From the NCBI GenBank assembly GCA_037042915.1, contig CM073198.1, positions 2,542,001 through 2,606,000 of the forward strand: 64,000 nucleotides of DNA, in the 5' to 3' direction. Source of the stretch: Auricularia sp. M13. Its lineage: Eukaryota; Basidiomycota; Agaricomycetes; Auriculariales; Auriculariaceae. Below, one piece after another: positions 35,294 through 46,839 of the stretch (the first letter of the stretch is position 1; each line of letters begins with the position of its first letter). Made by a program: the position numbers and the translations under genes. A model generated the notes under the pieces. The model did no database searches, was not told where the DNA came from, and saw only the letters and a program-made list of their open reading frames with translations.

Positions 35294-35445
35294 GCTGGAG
35301 GCACGCGCAGGGTGAGGATGAACAAGGGTATTCCTCTCAGGGAGAGCACGCCCGACTCTATGTATATAGATACATATGAACGTGTCGCCTAATGTCTATG
35401 TGCCGTGAGAGTCCGTCATGTAGGGAATACAGCGTGCGCAGGCCA

Positions 35446-37114
35446 TCAGCGCGACGACGGCGACCGCGTGGGGCTAAAGGGCGACATCTTCTCGCGCAGC
35501 TCCGCCAGGTTACGCGGTGACTTGCCGCCCCGCGAGCGCGGCGTGTATGGGGGCGGCGGTGCGGCATTCGGGGCTGGCGACGGGGGGATGACCACCGTCT
35601 GCGGCAGCTCAGCAAACCGCGGCGACCCCAGCGGCGTCGGGACCGCGTGCGGGTGCAGCAGCGCGCCGCTGTTAGACGGCCCCAGCTCCAGCGGCGCGGG
35701 AGGCGCACGCCGAGATGAGGACCCCGCGCCGCGCGAGGATGCCGATGCTGCTCGACGCGGTACATTGATCGGCGTTGTCGACGATGCGGATACTGGCGAC
35801 GGAGTTAAGGGTGACGGGGTTACGGGTGAGGGTATGATCTCGCGCGAGACCGGTCGTTGCACCTCGGTGGATATCCTGCCGAGATTCATGGTCATGGTCG
35901 TGGCCGTCGCTGCTGCTGTCACGACACTGGCGCTGATGAGTCTCGGCGTAGTGAGTTCGCGCGTGCGGGTCGCCCGTGGCGTCTCGACCGCTTCCACGTC
36001 CTGCTCCAGCTGGCGCTTGGTGCCGTCCCCAGATTGCCAGCCCCAGCTCAGTATGGACTCACCGCGGCGGGACGATGGTCGTATGCGCTTCGGCGGGGAG
36101 AAGACGCGTGCGCGGATGCACCAGATAACGGCGAGGCCGAAAATCAGCGACAAAACGCCACTGACGACGGCAATGGCGGCTATCCGGCCTGGTGTGAGGG
36201 CTGATGGCGACTTGCCTTCCACAGGCGACCAGGCAGAAGGTTTGGGTTCGGGAGTTGAGGCGGTCTCATCAGCGGCGTACAGTTCGTTAGTCGTCGGTAT
36301 GCGGCCAGCGGAGGCTGGCGAGTTAGATGGCTGCTCATCGCCCCGCGCCTTGACCTTGGCGACCACGAGCGGTTGCGAGAGCGTCCCTGATGAAGATGAT
36401 ATACGAGAGGGTGCTGAAGGAGAGGATGTGGAGGCGTCGGGGCCGTCCCTGGCTTAGTTTAGCATGTTGCCGAAGCAATGAGAAAGGATGAGACGCACTC
36501 CAGGATGAATGCGTCGATGGCCATGAACCGCCGCAATGCTGGCTCTTGCTCATAGCTCGTCGGGTCATACGAGACGCGGATGGTATGTGGCGATGATGCG
36601 TCGAGGCCGGTGCGGGAAAATAACCGCACGCCGTCCATGCGAGCCCCGGACGCGGAGGTGAAGTCGACAGCTTGGATGTTGCGGTCGTCCAGCACGACCT
36701 GCGCGCGAGCGCCGCGGGGGAATGTGCTGCCGACGAGGTGGATGGCGGACCCTGTGGAGCATCGAAGGCCGCGTCAGGGCCGCTGGTTTTGTTTTTCGCG
36801 GCAGCAGAATGGACTCACCCGTGAAGCTGAGGCTGACGGAGGCGTCGGGGCCATAGGTGGTATGGGTCGTGCCGCGATACAGCGAGGAGCTGTGCTCGGG
36901 CCACCTGGTTCGACATCAGTCAATGGAGCAGGAAGCTCGGACGATGACAGACGCACCAGCTGCTGACGCACTGCGCATCGACGGCATTGAGCCTGCAGGA
37001 CGAGCGGGCGTCCGCGGAGGACGTATAGCGGATGCGGGCGTCGTCGTCGTCGACGGTGACGGCGCGGGTGAGACAGGCAAGGGCGAGAAAGAGGGCCAGG
37101 TGGTGGCGCGACAT
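35446..37114 (-). CDS. Secreted/single-pass membrane protein with large cytoplasmic tail, function unknown
   Basis: The start is MSRHHLALFLALACLTRAVT at 37114, a clear signal peptide. The ectodomain includes RIRYTSSADARSSC, then GSAIHLVGSTFPRGARAQVV and SARMDGVRLFSR-like segments up to PTSYEQEPALRRFMAIDAFIL. A serine-rich stalk and one transmembrane helix (IAAIAVVSGVLSLIFGLAVI) follow, then a basic, proline/serine-rich cytoplasmic tail of about 220 residues ending PFSPTRSPSSR. The arrangement recalls wall-stress or adhesion-type membrane proteins of basidiomycetes, but I recognise no named family. Head-to-head with MRE11, 246 bp apart. Confidence 0.75.
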
Positions 37115-37360
37115 TGATGGTGAGTTGGGCACCTTTGCAGGCTGGGCTGCTAGCTTTTGGGCTTGGGCGAGAGTGGGCACTCAATCGCGCGCGCGGCCGG
37201 ACTGGCGGGCTGGACTGCGTCTGTCTCCTGGCCGAGCAAGAGCAAGCAAGCCTGCACAGCACTGCATGCAACACCCCGCGCCAGAAGCCTCGGCAGCGTG
37301 GGAAAAATCCTGCAGCCCTGTCATGACAACGGCAACTTCCCGCCCACGTGCTCCGATGAG
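37115..37360. promoter_or_regulatory. Divergent promoter between membrane protein and MRE11
   Basis: 246 bp between two start codons in opposite orientation. GC-rich with a CGCGCGCGCGG stretch near 37190. No specific factor site is claimed. Confidence 0.45.
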
Positions 37361-40130
37361 ATGAGTTCGCCCAGACAAGATGCTGCCGCCCGCGCGCCGT
37401 CGCTGCAGACCTGTACGCATCCACCCATCTTGGAAAAAAATGACCCGTCCAACGCGTCCTGCCAGCGCCAGAGGACACGTTCAAAATCCTTGTCGCGACC
37501 GACAACCACATTGGCTACAACGAACGCGACCCCATAAGAGGCCAGGACTCTATAAACACATTCGCAGAGATACTCGACATCGCCGTCAAGCACGATGTCC
37601 GTTGAATTGACGCGTTTTGCGGCGCGCGACGAGCTCATGACGCGTCCCAGGTTGACTTTGTGCTGCTCGGCGGCGACCTGTTCCACGAGAACAGACCCTC
37701 GCGCGACTGTCTCTACAAAACCATGGCCCTGCTCAGAGAGTACACGCTGGGCCCGAAGCCCATCGCGTTCGAGCTGCTCAGCGACCCGGACGACGGCAAG
37801 GCAGAGGGATTCAGGTGCCCGCCACATTCCGACGCCACATTTTTCGTGCTGACATTGTTGGCCCAGTTTCCCTGCCATAAATCATGAGGATGCGAACCTC
37901 AATGTCGGCATGCCCGTGTTCTCCATTCATGGCAACCACGATGACCCTCAGGGCGCCGGTCCGGTGCGTGTCCTCATTGCTGAACGGCTTGGAATGAACA
38001 AGTGCCCTAGGAGGGCGCGTTGTGCGCGCTAGACCTGCTCTCAGTGGCAGGGTTGATCAACTACATGGGCAAGAGCGACATTTCCACCTTCAAGGACGAG
38101 CAGGACGGGCAGACCGGCATTGCTGTCCGACCCGTCCTTCTGCGTAAAGGCAACACCTACCTCGGTCTTTACGGCATGGGCAACGTCAAGGACCAGCGCA
38201 TGAATGTCGAACTAAGCAAGGGCCGCGTGCGGATGTATATGCCTCGCAACAGGAATGAATGGTTCAATATTCTCGTCCTGCATCAGAACAGGTATGTCGA
38301 GATTCAATGATAACGAATCTTGCTTCGCCCCGCATCTAATGATGCGCTTGCAGAGTGAAGCACGGTCCTCAAATGTCCGTCCCCGAGCACTTGTTCGAAG
38401 AGGACGTCAATCTAGTCATCTGGGGGCATGAGCACGACTGCCGCATCGTGCCCGAGCCCGTTGCGGGCAAGGACTACTTCATCACGCAGCCCGGCTCGTC
38501 CGTCGCGACGTCACTCGCAGATGGCGAGGCCCAGGAGAAGAACGTGGCCATTCTCAAAGTATGCGGCAAGGAATTCTCCCTCGAGCCGATCCCGCTGCGC
38601 AGCGTCCGGCCCTTCAAACTCGACGAGCTCGTGATGGCCGAGGTCGCGGAAGAGGAAGGGATCGACCTCAGCGACCAGATGGAGATCAACAAGTACCTCC
38701 GTCAGCGTGTATGTCCATCCACTCACTCGCTGCTTCGACCACATTTACTCAAGAGCATACAGATTAACAAGCTCATTGAGCAAGCGAACGAAGAATGGGA
38801 GCAGCGTAATGCAGCGGCCGTTGCTGCGGGCGAGCAGCCGCTGCAGCCAATGCTGCCCCTCGTGCGGTTGAAGGTAGACACGACAGGCGTGAGCGAGATG
38901 TCCAACCCGGTGCGGTTCGGGACCGAGTTCCAGGGGCGGCTGGCGAACCCGCGCGACGTGCTCATCTTCCACCGCGCGAAGAAGGCCGCCGCGCGCTCGG
39001 CCAAGGTTGTCATGGACGAACCCGAGCTGAGCATCGATGACCCCGACCTGTCCATCGGCGAGAAGATCCAGAAAGTGCGGGTCGAGACGCTCGTCAGGGA
39101 GTATCTCGCCGCGCAGGAGCTGCAGCTGCTCGGCGAGAGGGGATTGTCCGATGCTATCAAGCTGTTCGTAGACAAGGACGATCCTCATTCAATTTCCGGG
39201 TATGTGATGCATAAAGTTGTCATTGTCATAGGATATGCTCAATTCGGGGGTTTAGATACGTCGCCGGGAGTTTGAAGTCGATGTTGAAGGACATCAAGAC
39301 CAACGAAAAACCGGCCGACGAACTGGATGAGGACGAGCTCGAGGAAGTGGTGAACCCTGTTGTACCTCTGCACCAACGTGCTTTGACACTACCTCATACA
39401 GTTGATGAAAGCCAAAGAGAAGGAAGACGAGAACTATCTGGAGCGTGCAAAGACGAAGAAGGGCAAGGGAAAAGCAAAGGTATGGTATTTGTCTGCTCGT
39501 GGCATCTTACTAAATCGTACGAAGGCACAGAACGACGAGGATGACGATGCCGCGTCCGTGGACTCCATGGCCGTCGACGAAGATGACGACTTTGAAGAGC
39601 CGCCCCCACCGCCCAAGAAGACTGCTGCACGGGGTAAAAAGTCAACCACATCTACTACCACCAAGGCCAAGGCCCCTGCGAAACCCAAGGGGAAGAAAGC
39701 TGCACCTCCGCCGGTTCGTTTAAACGCCAGCTCTATTCTTCGTTCATTAACACAGGCACAGAGCGAGAGCGAAGATGTGGAGGTCATCGAAATAGACGAC
39801 GACGAAAGCGACGAACCCCCTGCCAAGGCGAAGAAAACAAGTCGCGCTGCGGTACTGTAAGCACGCCATATAATCTGTGTCTGCCCTCCCTTGTTAACCG
39901 ATCTGTTGTAGTGCTTCAAGCTCGACTAAGAAAGCGCCAGCAAAGAAAGCGCCAGCCAAGAAGAACGTGACCGCAGCGAAGCAAACGCAGTTGAACTTCT
40001 CGCAGCCGGCGCGAGGCGCGAGAGCAGCTGCCGCCAAGGCGAAGAAAAGCCTGGCTGAGGTAAGTCAACGCAACTCTTCTCGCCCACTGTCTTATGCGCT
40101 TTTCAGAGCGACTATGACGACGAAGAATGA
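37361..40130 (+). CDS. MRE11: MRE11 double-strand-break repair nuclease
   Basis: Mn-dependent nuclease of the MRE11-RAD50-NBS1/XRS2 complex. First exons: 37361-37412, 37466-37596, 37651-37814, 37867-37963, 38011-38291, 38354-38708, 38763-39199, 39256-39349, all in frame. The start [14 protein letters not shown] was chosen because splicing the 53-nt first intron gives [17 protein letters not shown]. Phosphoesterase motifs: [34 protein letters not shown] and WGHEHDC. The conserved [11 protein letters not shown] and QFLVDK-type capping region follow, then acidic/basic low-complexity tracts ([22 protein letters not shown]) with [15 protein letters not shown] and a terminal SDYDDEE. This tail is typical of MRE11. 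Confidence 0.95.
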
Positions 40131-40373
40131 TCATAAGCTTGAGGTGGTGTTTACTGTATTTGGGACTATTATCTCCTGCTCCATCTTGTAGCCTACTTTT
40201 ACTCTGACCGTTGTCGCGCAATGCTATCGTGTCAATTGCTCCTCGCACGCAGGAATTGGAGAAGAGTGCAACACCGGCTCCGGGGTCCCGGGATCGCCCA
40301 GTCATCGTTGTTGGCGCGGGGACGTTTACTGACATTGGGTCGGCACAGATGCCGCTGCATCGCTCCTGCTACC

Positions 40374-41393
40374 ATGCTCGTTGACGTCGCGGCGGTATAC
40401 GCGCTCGCCGGTCGCGACGACACGCTGGGCCGGTTGGTCAAAGAGGCCATAGAAGTTATCGAGCGCGCGCTGGATGATCAAGGGTAAGCGAGTTTGCGCA
40501 ACCCGGCAATTCGAGATATCGAGCCACAGGACGTTCACAGCGAGGACCATGTCGCGCTCAGCTTCAACGGTGGAAAAGACTGTGCGTGCATTGCGTGTGT
40601 GCATGTGTGGTATGCGATTTGACGTAGTCCTCCAGGCACGGTGCTCGTGCATATTCTTGCAGCAGTGCTCGAGCGGCGAGCAGAATCAGCTCATCGACCC
40701 AACGGCACCAGCGCCGTGACGCGGAGACTAATACCTACGATATACATCCCATGCAAAGCACCGTTCAGCGAGATGGAGAACTTCATCGCGTCGTGCGTCG
40801 ACGCTTACGCACTGGACCTCTTCAAGAGCACGCTGCCCGACGGCTCGCCGATCACCAATATGAAGACTGCATTAGCTGCCTACAAGGAGCACCATCCAGA
40901 CATGTCCGCCATATTTGTAGGCACACGGCGAAACGACCCTCACGGCGGTGCGTCGTTGCAAAGACTAAATGTGGCGCGGACACGTCCTCATGCACATCCC
41001 AGGAAGCTTGGACTTCGTGAACCCCACAGACCCTGACTGGCCGCAGTTCCTGCGCGTACATCCCATCATCAACTGGACCTACAATTCTGTATGGCAATTT
41101 CTGCGAGACTTGAATATCCCGTACTGCCACTTGTACGACGAAGGGTATGCAGCCGTGCCGATTGCCCTATCGTCAATTGCTCACGGTGGCGCAGCTTCAC
41201 GTCTCTCGGGTCGACATTCAACACGTTCCGCAATCCAGCTCTCCGGGTCGACTCTGCTGACGGTAGTTGTTCATGGAAGCCGGCATATGAGCTTGAAGAC
41301 GAGTCCCTCGAGCGGGCCGGTCGTGGAGCACCCAATGGAGGCGTACCCGTACCAAACGGCGACGACGATGCCAGGTCAATTACGAGTTTGTGA
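40374..41393 (+). CDS. FAD1: FAD synthetase (FMN adenylyltransferase), 267 aa
   Basis: Transfers AMP from ATP to FMN, making FAD; PAPS-reductase fold. Exons: 40374-40483, 40541-40581, 40636-40947, 41003-41144, 41195-41393, totalling 268 codons. The N-terminus has LVKEAIEVIERALDDQG. The pyrophosphate-binding loop is LSFNGGKDCTVLVHIL across two junctions. Then come PTIYIPCKAPFSEMENF, AIFVGTRRNDPHGG, DFVNPTDPDWPQFLRVHPI and NWTYNSVWQFLRDL, all expected for fungal FAD1. The intron-1 acceptor at 40540 is needed for the frame; the AG ten bases upstream would shift it. The start at 40374 is about 240 bp downstream of MRE11 on the same strand. Confidence 0.93.
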
Positions 41394-41841
41394 AACGGGA
41401 ATTCTTGGTGGTGTCTTAGATGCCGTTCTGTCTGTAACATGACACGCTGGACTTATTGCTGTTGTAATTATTTCTCCCAAGAAGTCGAAGGAACAAGCCT
41501 ATATTAGATGCAATCTGGTAGCATGCACTTCATATCCAACCGCAACGGGAGGGAACAAAGGAGAAGCAAGCCAGACTTTAAGTCGCTGTTTTCGTCCCAA
41601 GACGCAGTTGCAAAAGATTAACAGGGCATAAATAGATGTGTATATGATACAAGATAGTGTAAGTCGAAGCTCTGTCCATGAACATACTGGCAGAGGGTTA
41701 AATCAACTCGTTTTGACGCATGGTGCCGCTGCAGTGTCCCAGTACCCAGCGTACCGATATCTAAATCGTTAGGACCGCAATAATCATGAATCTACGAGGG
41801 CCTCGCGTTAGCCACACCGTTCAATGGTAGTAAGATCGACT
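41394..41841. other. 448-bp convergent 3' spacer
   Basis: Between the FAD1 stop and the SGNH gene stop codons. AT-richer than its neighbours; nothing gene-like seen. Confidence 0.4.
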
Positions 41842-43752
41842 CACTGCTTCCCACGCCCTTCTTCAGGGCCAGGACCAGGACCAATTGTCTTGCAATGAAG
41901 ATTGTAATGTCCAGCTTTCAGGATGCGCCCTTCGTTCACAGTTGTGAATGATCCAACGTTCCTGCAAGTGTGCATAAGTCACCTCACAGCCGATGCAAGG
42001 CTGCGGTACGTACGTGGGGTCGTCCCACCACCCGTCCATCGTCCGGCTATGCTTCTCGTCGTCGTCCAGCCAGCAGCTCACGCGGCCCAGCTGCATTTTC
42101 TTACTTCGCAGATAGTAGAGTTGGATGTGTCCCTCGCCCACATCCACGGAAAAGTCAATCTGCGCGCCGACCTCCGTCGCGCGCCAAAACCATTTTTCGG
42201 TGTGCGGCTGCTGCCACTTCTCCCAGCCATGGCTGCTGGGCAGCGGTGTGAGTGGTGCGTCGACGCTGTCAATGGTCGAGCATGTTGGGTGGTCAATACG
42301 CCCAACAGCGTCTGCACTCCAGCTGTTGCTGAGGAGCGAAAGCTGGGGAATCGTGAGCTTCGATCACATGGAGGATGGCTAGGCTCACTCTTGGAACATC
42401 CAAGTCATATTCTTCGCCAACGGGAAATAATGACGTGTTGGCTGGCACATGTAATCTCGGGTGTTGCACCAAACATTTCTGCCGTTCTCTGCCGCGCAGT
42501 CAGAGCGTTCCCAACGTTTCGCACGAACATGCAACGCACAAAAAGGCGATAGTTGATTGCGCGAGGGAGTAATGGCCAAGGCCACTCAAGTGCAGATAGT
42601 CGTAACGCTTGGGATCCGGGTGCTTGAAGACAAAATAGTCTGCAATTTATCTAGTAATGGCATTCCTATCGCAGCTGCTACAGACCTTTGAGTGTCTCAG
42701 GATGCCGCTGTATTATGGGAAACAGTGCGTGGCGGATACTGCCAGCGTCAAGCCATGGGCACAAACCCAACAGATATCACTCACTTGATGACCTGAAGAG
42801 CAGTTCAGCGCATGCCTATCGTACCGACAGCTAGTACTTACCGGAACATCATAATATTGCGCAACGGCTAGATGTCCATCTGCTCCCATGTCAATACGTC
42901 CCATGAGGGAGAATGACGCTGTCAAAACAACGGCAGGTCTGCTTGGGTAGCTCAACACGGCTCGCAGAATGCTTTCCATGTTTTTCATTGTCTCCTCATT
43001 GCGGTTATCATTGATACCTGCGAAGGTGAGTCAATTATCCCTTCGAGGAAAGGTCCTGCTCACCGAGCTCAATGATTACGAGGTCGACATTCTTTCGTAG
43101 ATGCTCGACATGACAGAACTTGAATGTTTGTTAGTCGATGAAAGTTTTCCGGTGTCAACACGTGCCTTAAAGTAATTGCTACCTCTAGCGCCCACGCTCC
43201 CGTCGACATACTGGTTTTCAGGATGTGGGAATGTGGCATTCCACCCTGCGACGCCGGTGAGTGGACGGTTCCGCAAGTACAGCCTGACAGGCCGGCTGTC
43301 TCGCTCACAATCGAAAATCTGACGATGGAAGGTTGTACAATGGCAACCGTGTCCCCGCGATAGCGACCCGCCTGTCGTGTTGACATATTTATGAGCAGAG
43401 GATTGTGGCAGCTGAGCACGGCGTGCGCACCGATGATTCCGAAATTAAGCGGCTTTCCTTCCAACGACTTGGCTATGACGCGTCGCAAGCGGTCGCCAGA
43501 GCCCTCGTACGCGACAGTGAGGTCGATATTGCGCGAGCCAAACTCGCTACACCATTTCGGTGCCACCGCGCAGCGATCGCAAGTCGACGATTGTACGGCT
43601 TGCTGTTGCTCGCTGCCGAAACTGAAGGACATGCCACGCGTCCATTCCTCGACCGAGTGCTGGGTGTGCATAATGAAGATGAGCGCGAGGCATAGTCCCA
43701 CGACGACTGCGAGACGCGTTGCGAGCCGCGGGGGCATCGTCGTAGCTCGCAA
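41842..43752 (-). CDS. Type II membrane SGNH hydrolase, 'capsule-associated' family
   Basis: The N-terminus has a short cytosolic part and a signal anchor (LAVVVGLCLALIFIMH), then a lumenal CDRCAVAPKWCSEFG motif. The SGNH blocks can be followed over several exons: nucleophile serine in IIGGSLSRGHG, the glycine block in VDGSVGARGSNYF, the asparagine block in IIELGINDNRNEE, and the DxxH motif in DYLHLSGLGH. The C-terminal beta-rich part (FSVDVGEGHIQLYYLRS, RTMDGWWDDP) ends GPEEGRGKQ. The intron 43119-43165 has a GC donor. Basidiomycete members are often named capsular-associated proteins from Cryptococcus work. By fold they should remove or transfer acyl groups on a glycan in the secretory pathway; the substrate is unknown. 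Confidence 0.8.
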
Positions 43753-44517
43753 AGGCGAATAAGCTACGCGCTAAACTTCAGCGGACGTTTTGCGCGTCTT
43801 CAACCCCCGTTGAGGGCAAGGGCCGGTCAGGGAGACTATGCTGTATGGGTCCTGGGAACGTTCTGAAGGACGGCCCATGTCCGCTGCGTGCTTGGCCACT
43901 GTTGACTGTGGCTTGGTCTTGTCTCAATGTCTGGAATTATTTCCAGCGGCTCCCAGGCTCCCTGGACCCTTCGCCAGCACATCACACCGTCGCTGCTCCT
44001 CCTGAGAACGTCCCGGTTGCTTTCAGCTGCTATCACCACGATTTGCGATGTGATCCTAGATCAGCACTGGCGATTCTCGCCAGAGTTCTCTGCGTCGGCC
44101 TCAGGGTGCCTCCTTCGCCACAGGCTCAGAGCGATAGTCTGACTGCAACTTGTAATCGTTGATGGAGCCAAGAGTTCTAATATCAGCGCAAACGATGCCT
44201 TGGACAATCCCCGTATCCAATGTATAAACTCCATGTGGACGCGGGATTCTTCGATGCACACGACGCTCCGTCCTCCGCTTCTGACACTCGCTGGCGCTGC
44301 TCCCGAATCTGCTCATGACCCAACCCCGCGCGCCAATTGACTTATCTCTCGATTACGACAGCTGTCCTTGATATTGGCGACCTCGTATCCGTTCCCGCGA
44401 GACCGGGTGCGCCGCCGGAGGTCGCGTGGGCGTGAGATCTCTGATGCCACGCGCTATACATAAAGAGGTTCATGCATCGCTGGCCTGGTTGCGTCGCCCC
44501 CTGTTGACGTCTTGGCC
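43753..44517. other. 765-bp divergent promoter region
   Basis: Separates the SGNH gene from the S28 peptidase gene, transcribed in opposite directions. Short frames here have no family resemblance. Confidence 0.45.
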
Positions 44518-46622
44518 ATGGTCGGTGTCTCGCTTGTCCTGCTCCTGGGCTCGCTCCTCGGCGCCGCCAGCGCTCGCTTGCCAGACGGTCGCCCGCACGC
44601 GAATTTCGTGCCTTTTGCGGCACCACCGCAAGTACCAGCGCCTTCTGTACCTGTGACGGACGTCAACGGGACCGAGATCCCCCCTCTGACCACCATATAC
44701 GAGTTCGACCAGCTCATCGACCACAAGAGTGTGCACCGCAGCTTAATGTCGCTAGGATGTGCTCAGACGCACCCAATTAGATCCACAGGCCGGCACGTTC
44801 AAGCAACGGTATTACCACACCTGGCAGTACTATGTCGCGGGCGGGCCTATCGTGCTTATGACGCCCGGTGAGGTCAACTTCCAGGGCTACTCTGGCTACT
44901 TGAGCAACGGCACCATGTCTGGTCGCATTGCCCAAGACCACGGCGGCGCCAGCATCGTCCTGGAGGTGAGCAAGTGGTCATAACGGATTGTTGTTTGCGC
45001 TTCTGACGACGGCGACGCCTTAAGCATCGCTTCTTTGGCCTGTCGAACCCCAAGCCCGACCTGACGGACGACAGCTTATCCTTGCTCACCATCGACCAAG
45101 CAATCGAGGATCTCGTCTACTTCGCAAAGACAGTCAAGCTTGCCATGCCGGGAGGTGACCAGGTCACTCCCGACAAAGCCGCCTGGATTCTGGTCGGAGG
45201 TACGCATGGGCGCGTGGATTTAGCGTAGCCGCCACCGATCACCATCTGCAGGCAGCTATTCGGGCGCACTCACATCGTGGGTGATGAATACAAAGCCAGG
45301 CGTCTTCTGGGCTGGCTATTCGTCCTCTGGTGTCGTGCAAGCCTTAACGTGAGTAGCAATCAACCACTCCCAGTATTGCGGCTCAATACGGCACCCAGCA
45401 ACTTTTGGGGCTATTTCGAACCCATCCGCCAGCACGGCCCGCAGAACTGCACGGCAGACGTGGAAGCCGTCATCTCGCACGTCGACAACGTCTTTACGAA
45501 GGGCACGCCCGCGCAGATTCAGGCACTCAAGGAGAACTGGGGCATGGGCAACGTCACGCACCTGGACGACGTAGCCGGCGCGCTGCGAAACAACCTTTGG
45601 GACTGGCAGGGGCTCAGCCCAACCTCGGCGCGCAGCGCAGCCTTCTACGTCTTCTGCGACGCGCTCGAGGTGAAGGACGGCGTGCCCGCCGGTCCGAACG
45701 GATGGGGACTGGACCATGCGCTCAAGGCATGGGGCGACTTTTGGAAGACTCGCTACCTCACGGCGCTCTGCGGCAACAACACCGATATCGAGTGTGTTCC
45801 TGCGGCTATTCCGTCGAAATATCCGTGCGCAAACTGAGCAATTGCAGGGACTGTCTCGGGACGTACGACCCGACGCAGGAATTCTGGCACAAGACGGACG
45901 TGAACAACTCGGGGCGCAGCTGGACGTGGATGGTGTGCAACGAGGTTGGCTACTTCTTCGACGGCGCGCCGAAGGGCTGGCCGTCGCTCACCACGCGCCT
46001 CGTCACGCCGCCGTACGACTTCCGCCAGTGCACGTACTGGTTCGACAAGAGGTTCAAGCGCCCCACGCCGCCCAACACCGCGCGCACGAACGCGCTGTAC
46101 AAGGGCTGGCAGGGCAAGGTCGATCGCCTCTTCTTCGCCAACGGACAGCGTGAGTTTCCTGTCCTTGCCTTCCCGTCTTCGATGTGCTTACCGCATATGT
46201 CTGCAGGCGACCCTTGGCGCGAAGCGACGATGTCGACCGACTTCATCAACGTGAAGAGCACAGACAAGCAGCCGATCGCTGTGTCCGACGGCTTCCACTG
46301 CACGGACCTGATCATGAGTGCCGGCGTCACGGACGCGACCGTGGGGCAGGTGCAGACCCTTGCACTGGCGTATATGAGCCAGTGGATGGCCGATTGGCAC
46401 ACTTCCCATCCGACACGCCCGCGCGGCCACCCGCACTCCTCCCCCAACCCAGGCTCCCTTCCGCGCCCGGACTTCCCCCGCCTGAGCATCCCCGCCGACG
46501 TGATCAACGCGACGGACCCCACAGAACCCGCTCTCCCCGTCACAGCAGGCGGCTCGTCGAACCTTCGTCCAGCCGAGTGGGCGTTCCCCAATCCCATGAT
46601 CAGAGACCCCATCCAACTGTAA
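44518..46622 (+). CDS. Secreted serine peptidase, family S28 (Pro-Xaa carboxypeptidase/DPP7-like)
   Basis: The start is MVGVSLVLLLGSLLGAASA, a signal peptide. The mature part has YEFDQLIDHKNPQAGTFKQR, typical of S28 peptidases, then GGPIVLMTPGE and EHRFFGLSNP-like sequence. The nucleophile serine is in GGSYSGALTSW after an intron near 45200-45252. Later landmarks are ENWGMGNV, WTWMVCNEVGYF and FANGQRDPWREATMS (aspartate region), and AVSDGFHCTDL with the catalytic histidine. Several N-x-S/T sites are present. Such enzymes remove residues after proline at acid pH, extracellularly or in vacuoles. The stop TAA is at 46620-46622; 3' ends meet the UDP-glucose dehydrogenase gene after 217 bp. Confidence 0.92.
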
Positions 46623-46839
46623 TGACATGGCACAACACGACAAATTCACGTTGCGGTGTAACCGCGTTTCGGTTGAAAGATTTCTTGCGTCGTGAGGTGG
46701 GATATCATTCTATTAGCCGTACCTCGTAGGCGTAAAATCTACTACTCCACAAGCGCAAAGAAGGCGAGGTATCTGGACTGCCAAGCAGCACCTGTCTATG
46801 ATGGTCCGAAAAGATTGCAGGGTTGCGGGAAGTCGCAGT

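Noticed and set aside
37430-37470. Stop codon upstream of the first conserved MRE11 motif
   Set aside because: It lies inside a 53-nt intron (37413-37465); the upstream exon supplies an in-frame ATG at 37361.
40480-40545. Apparent frameshift in FAD1 between exons 1 and 2
   Set aside because: It arises only if the acceptor at 40530 is used. The acceptor at 40540 keeps the frame and gives a normal LSFNGGKDC loop.
45216-45330. Interrupted frame in the S28 peptidase around the catalytic serine
   Set aside because: Explained by a short GT-AG intron; joining gives the expected GGSYSGALTSW.
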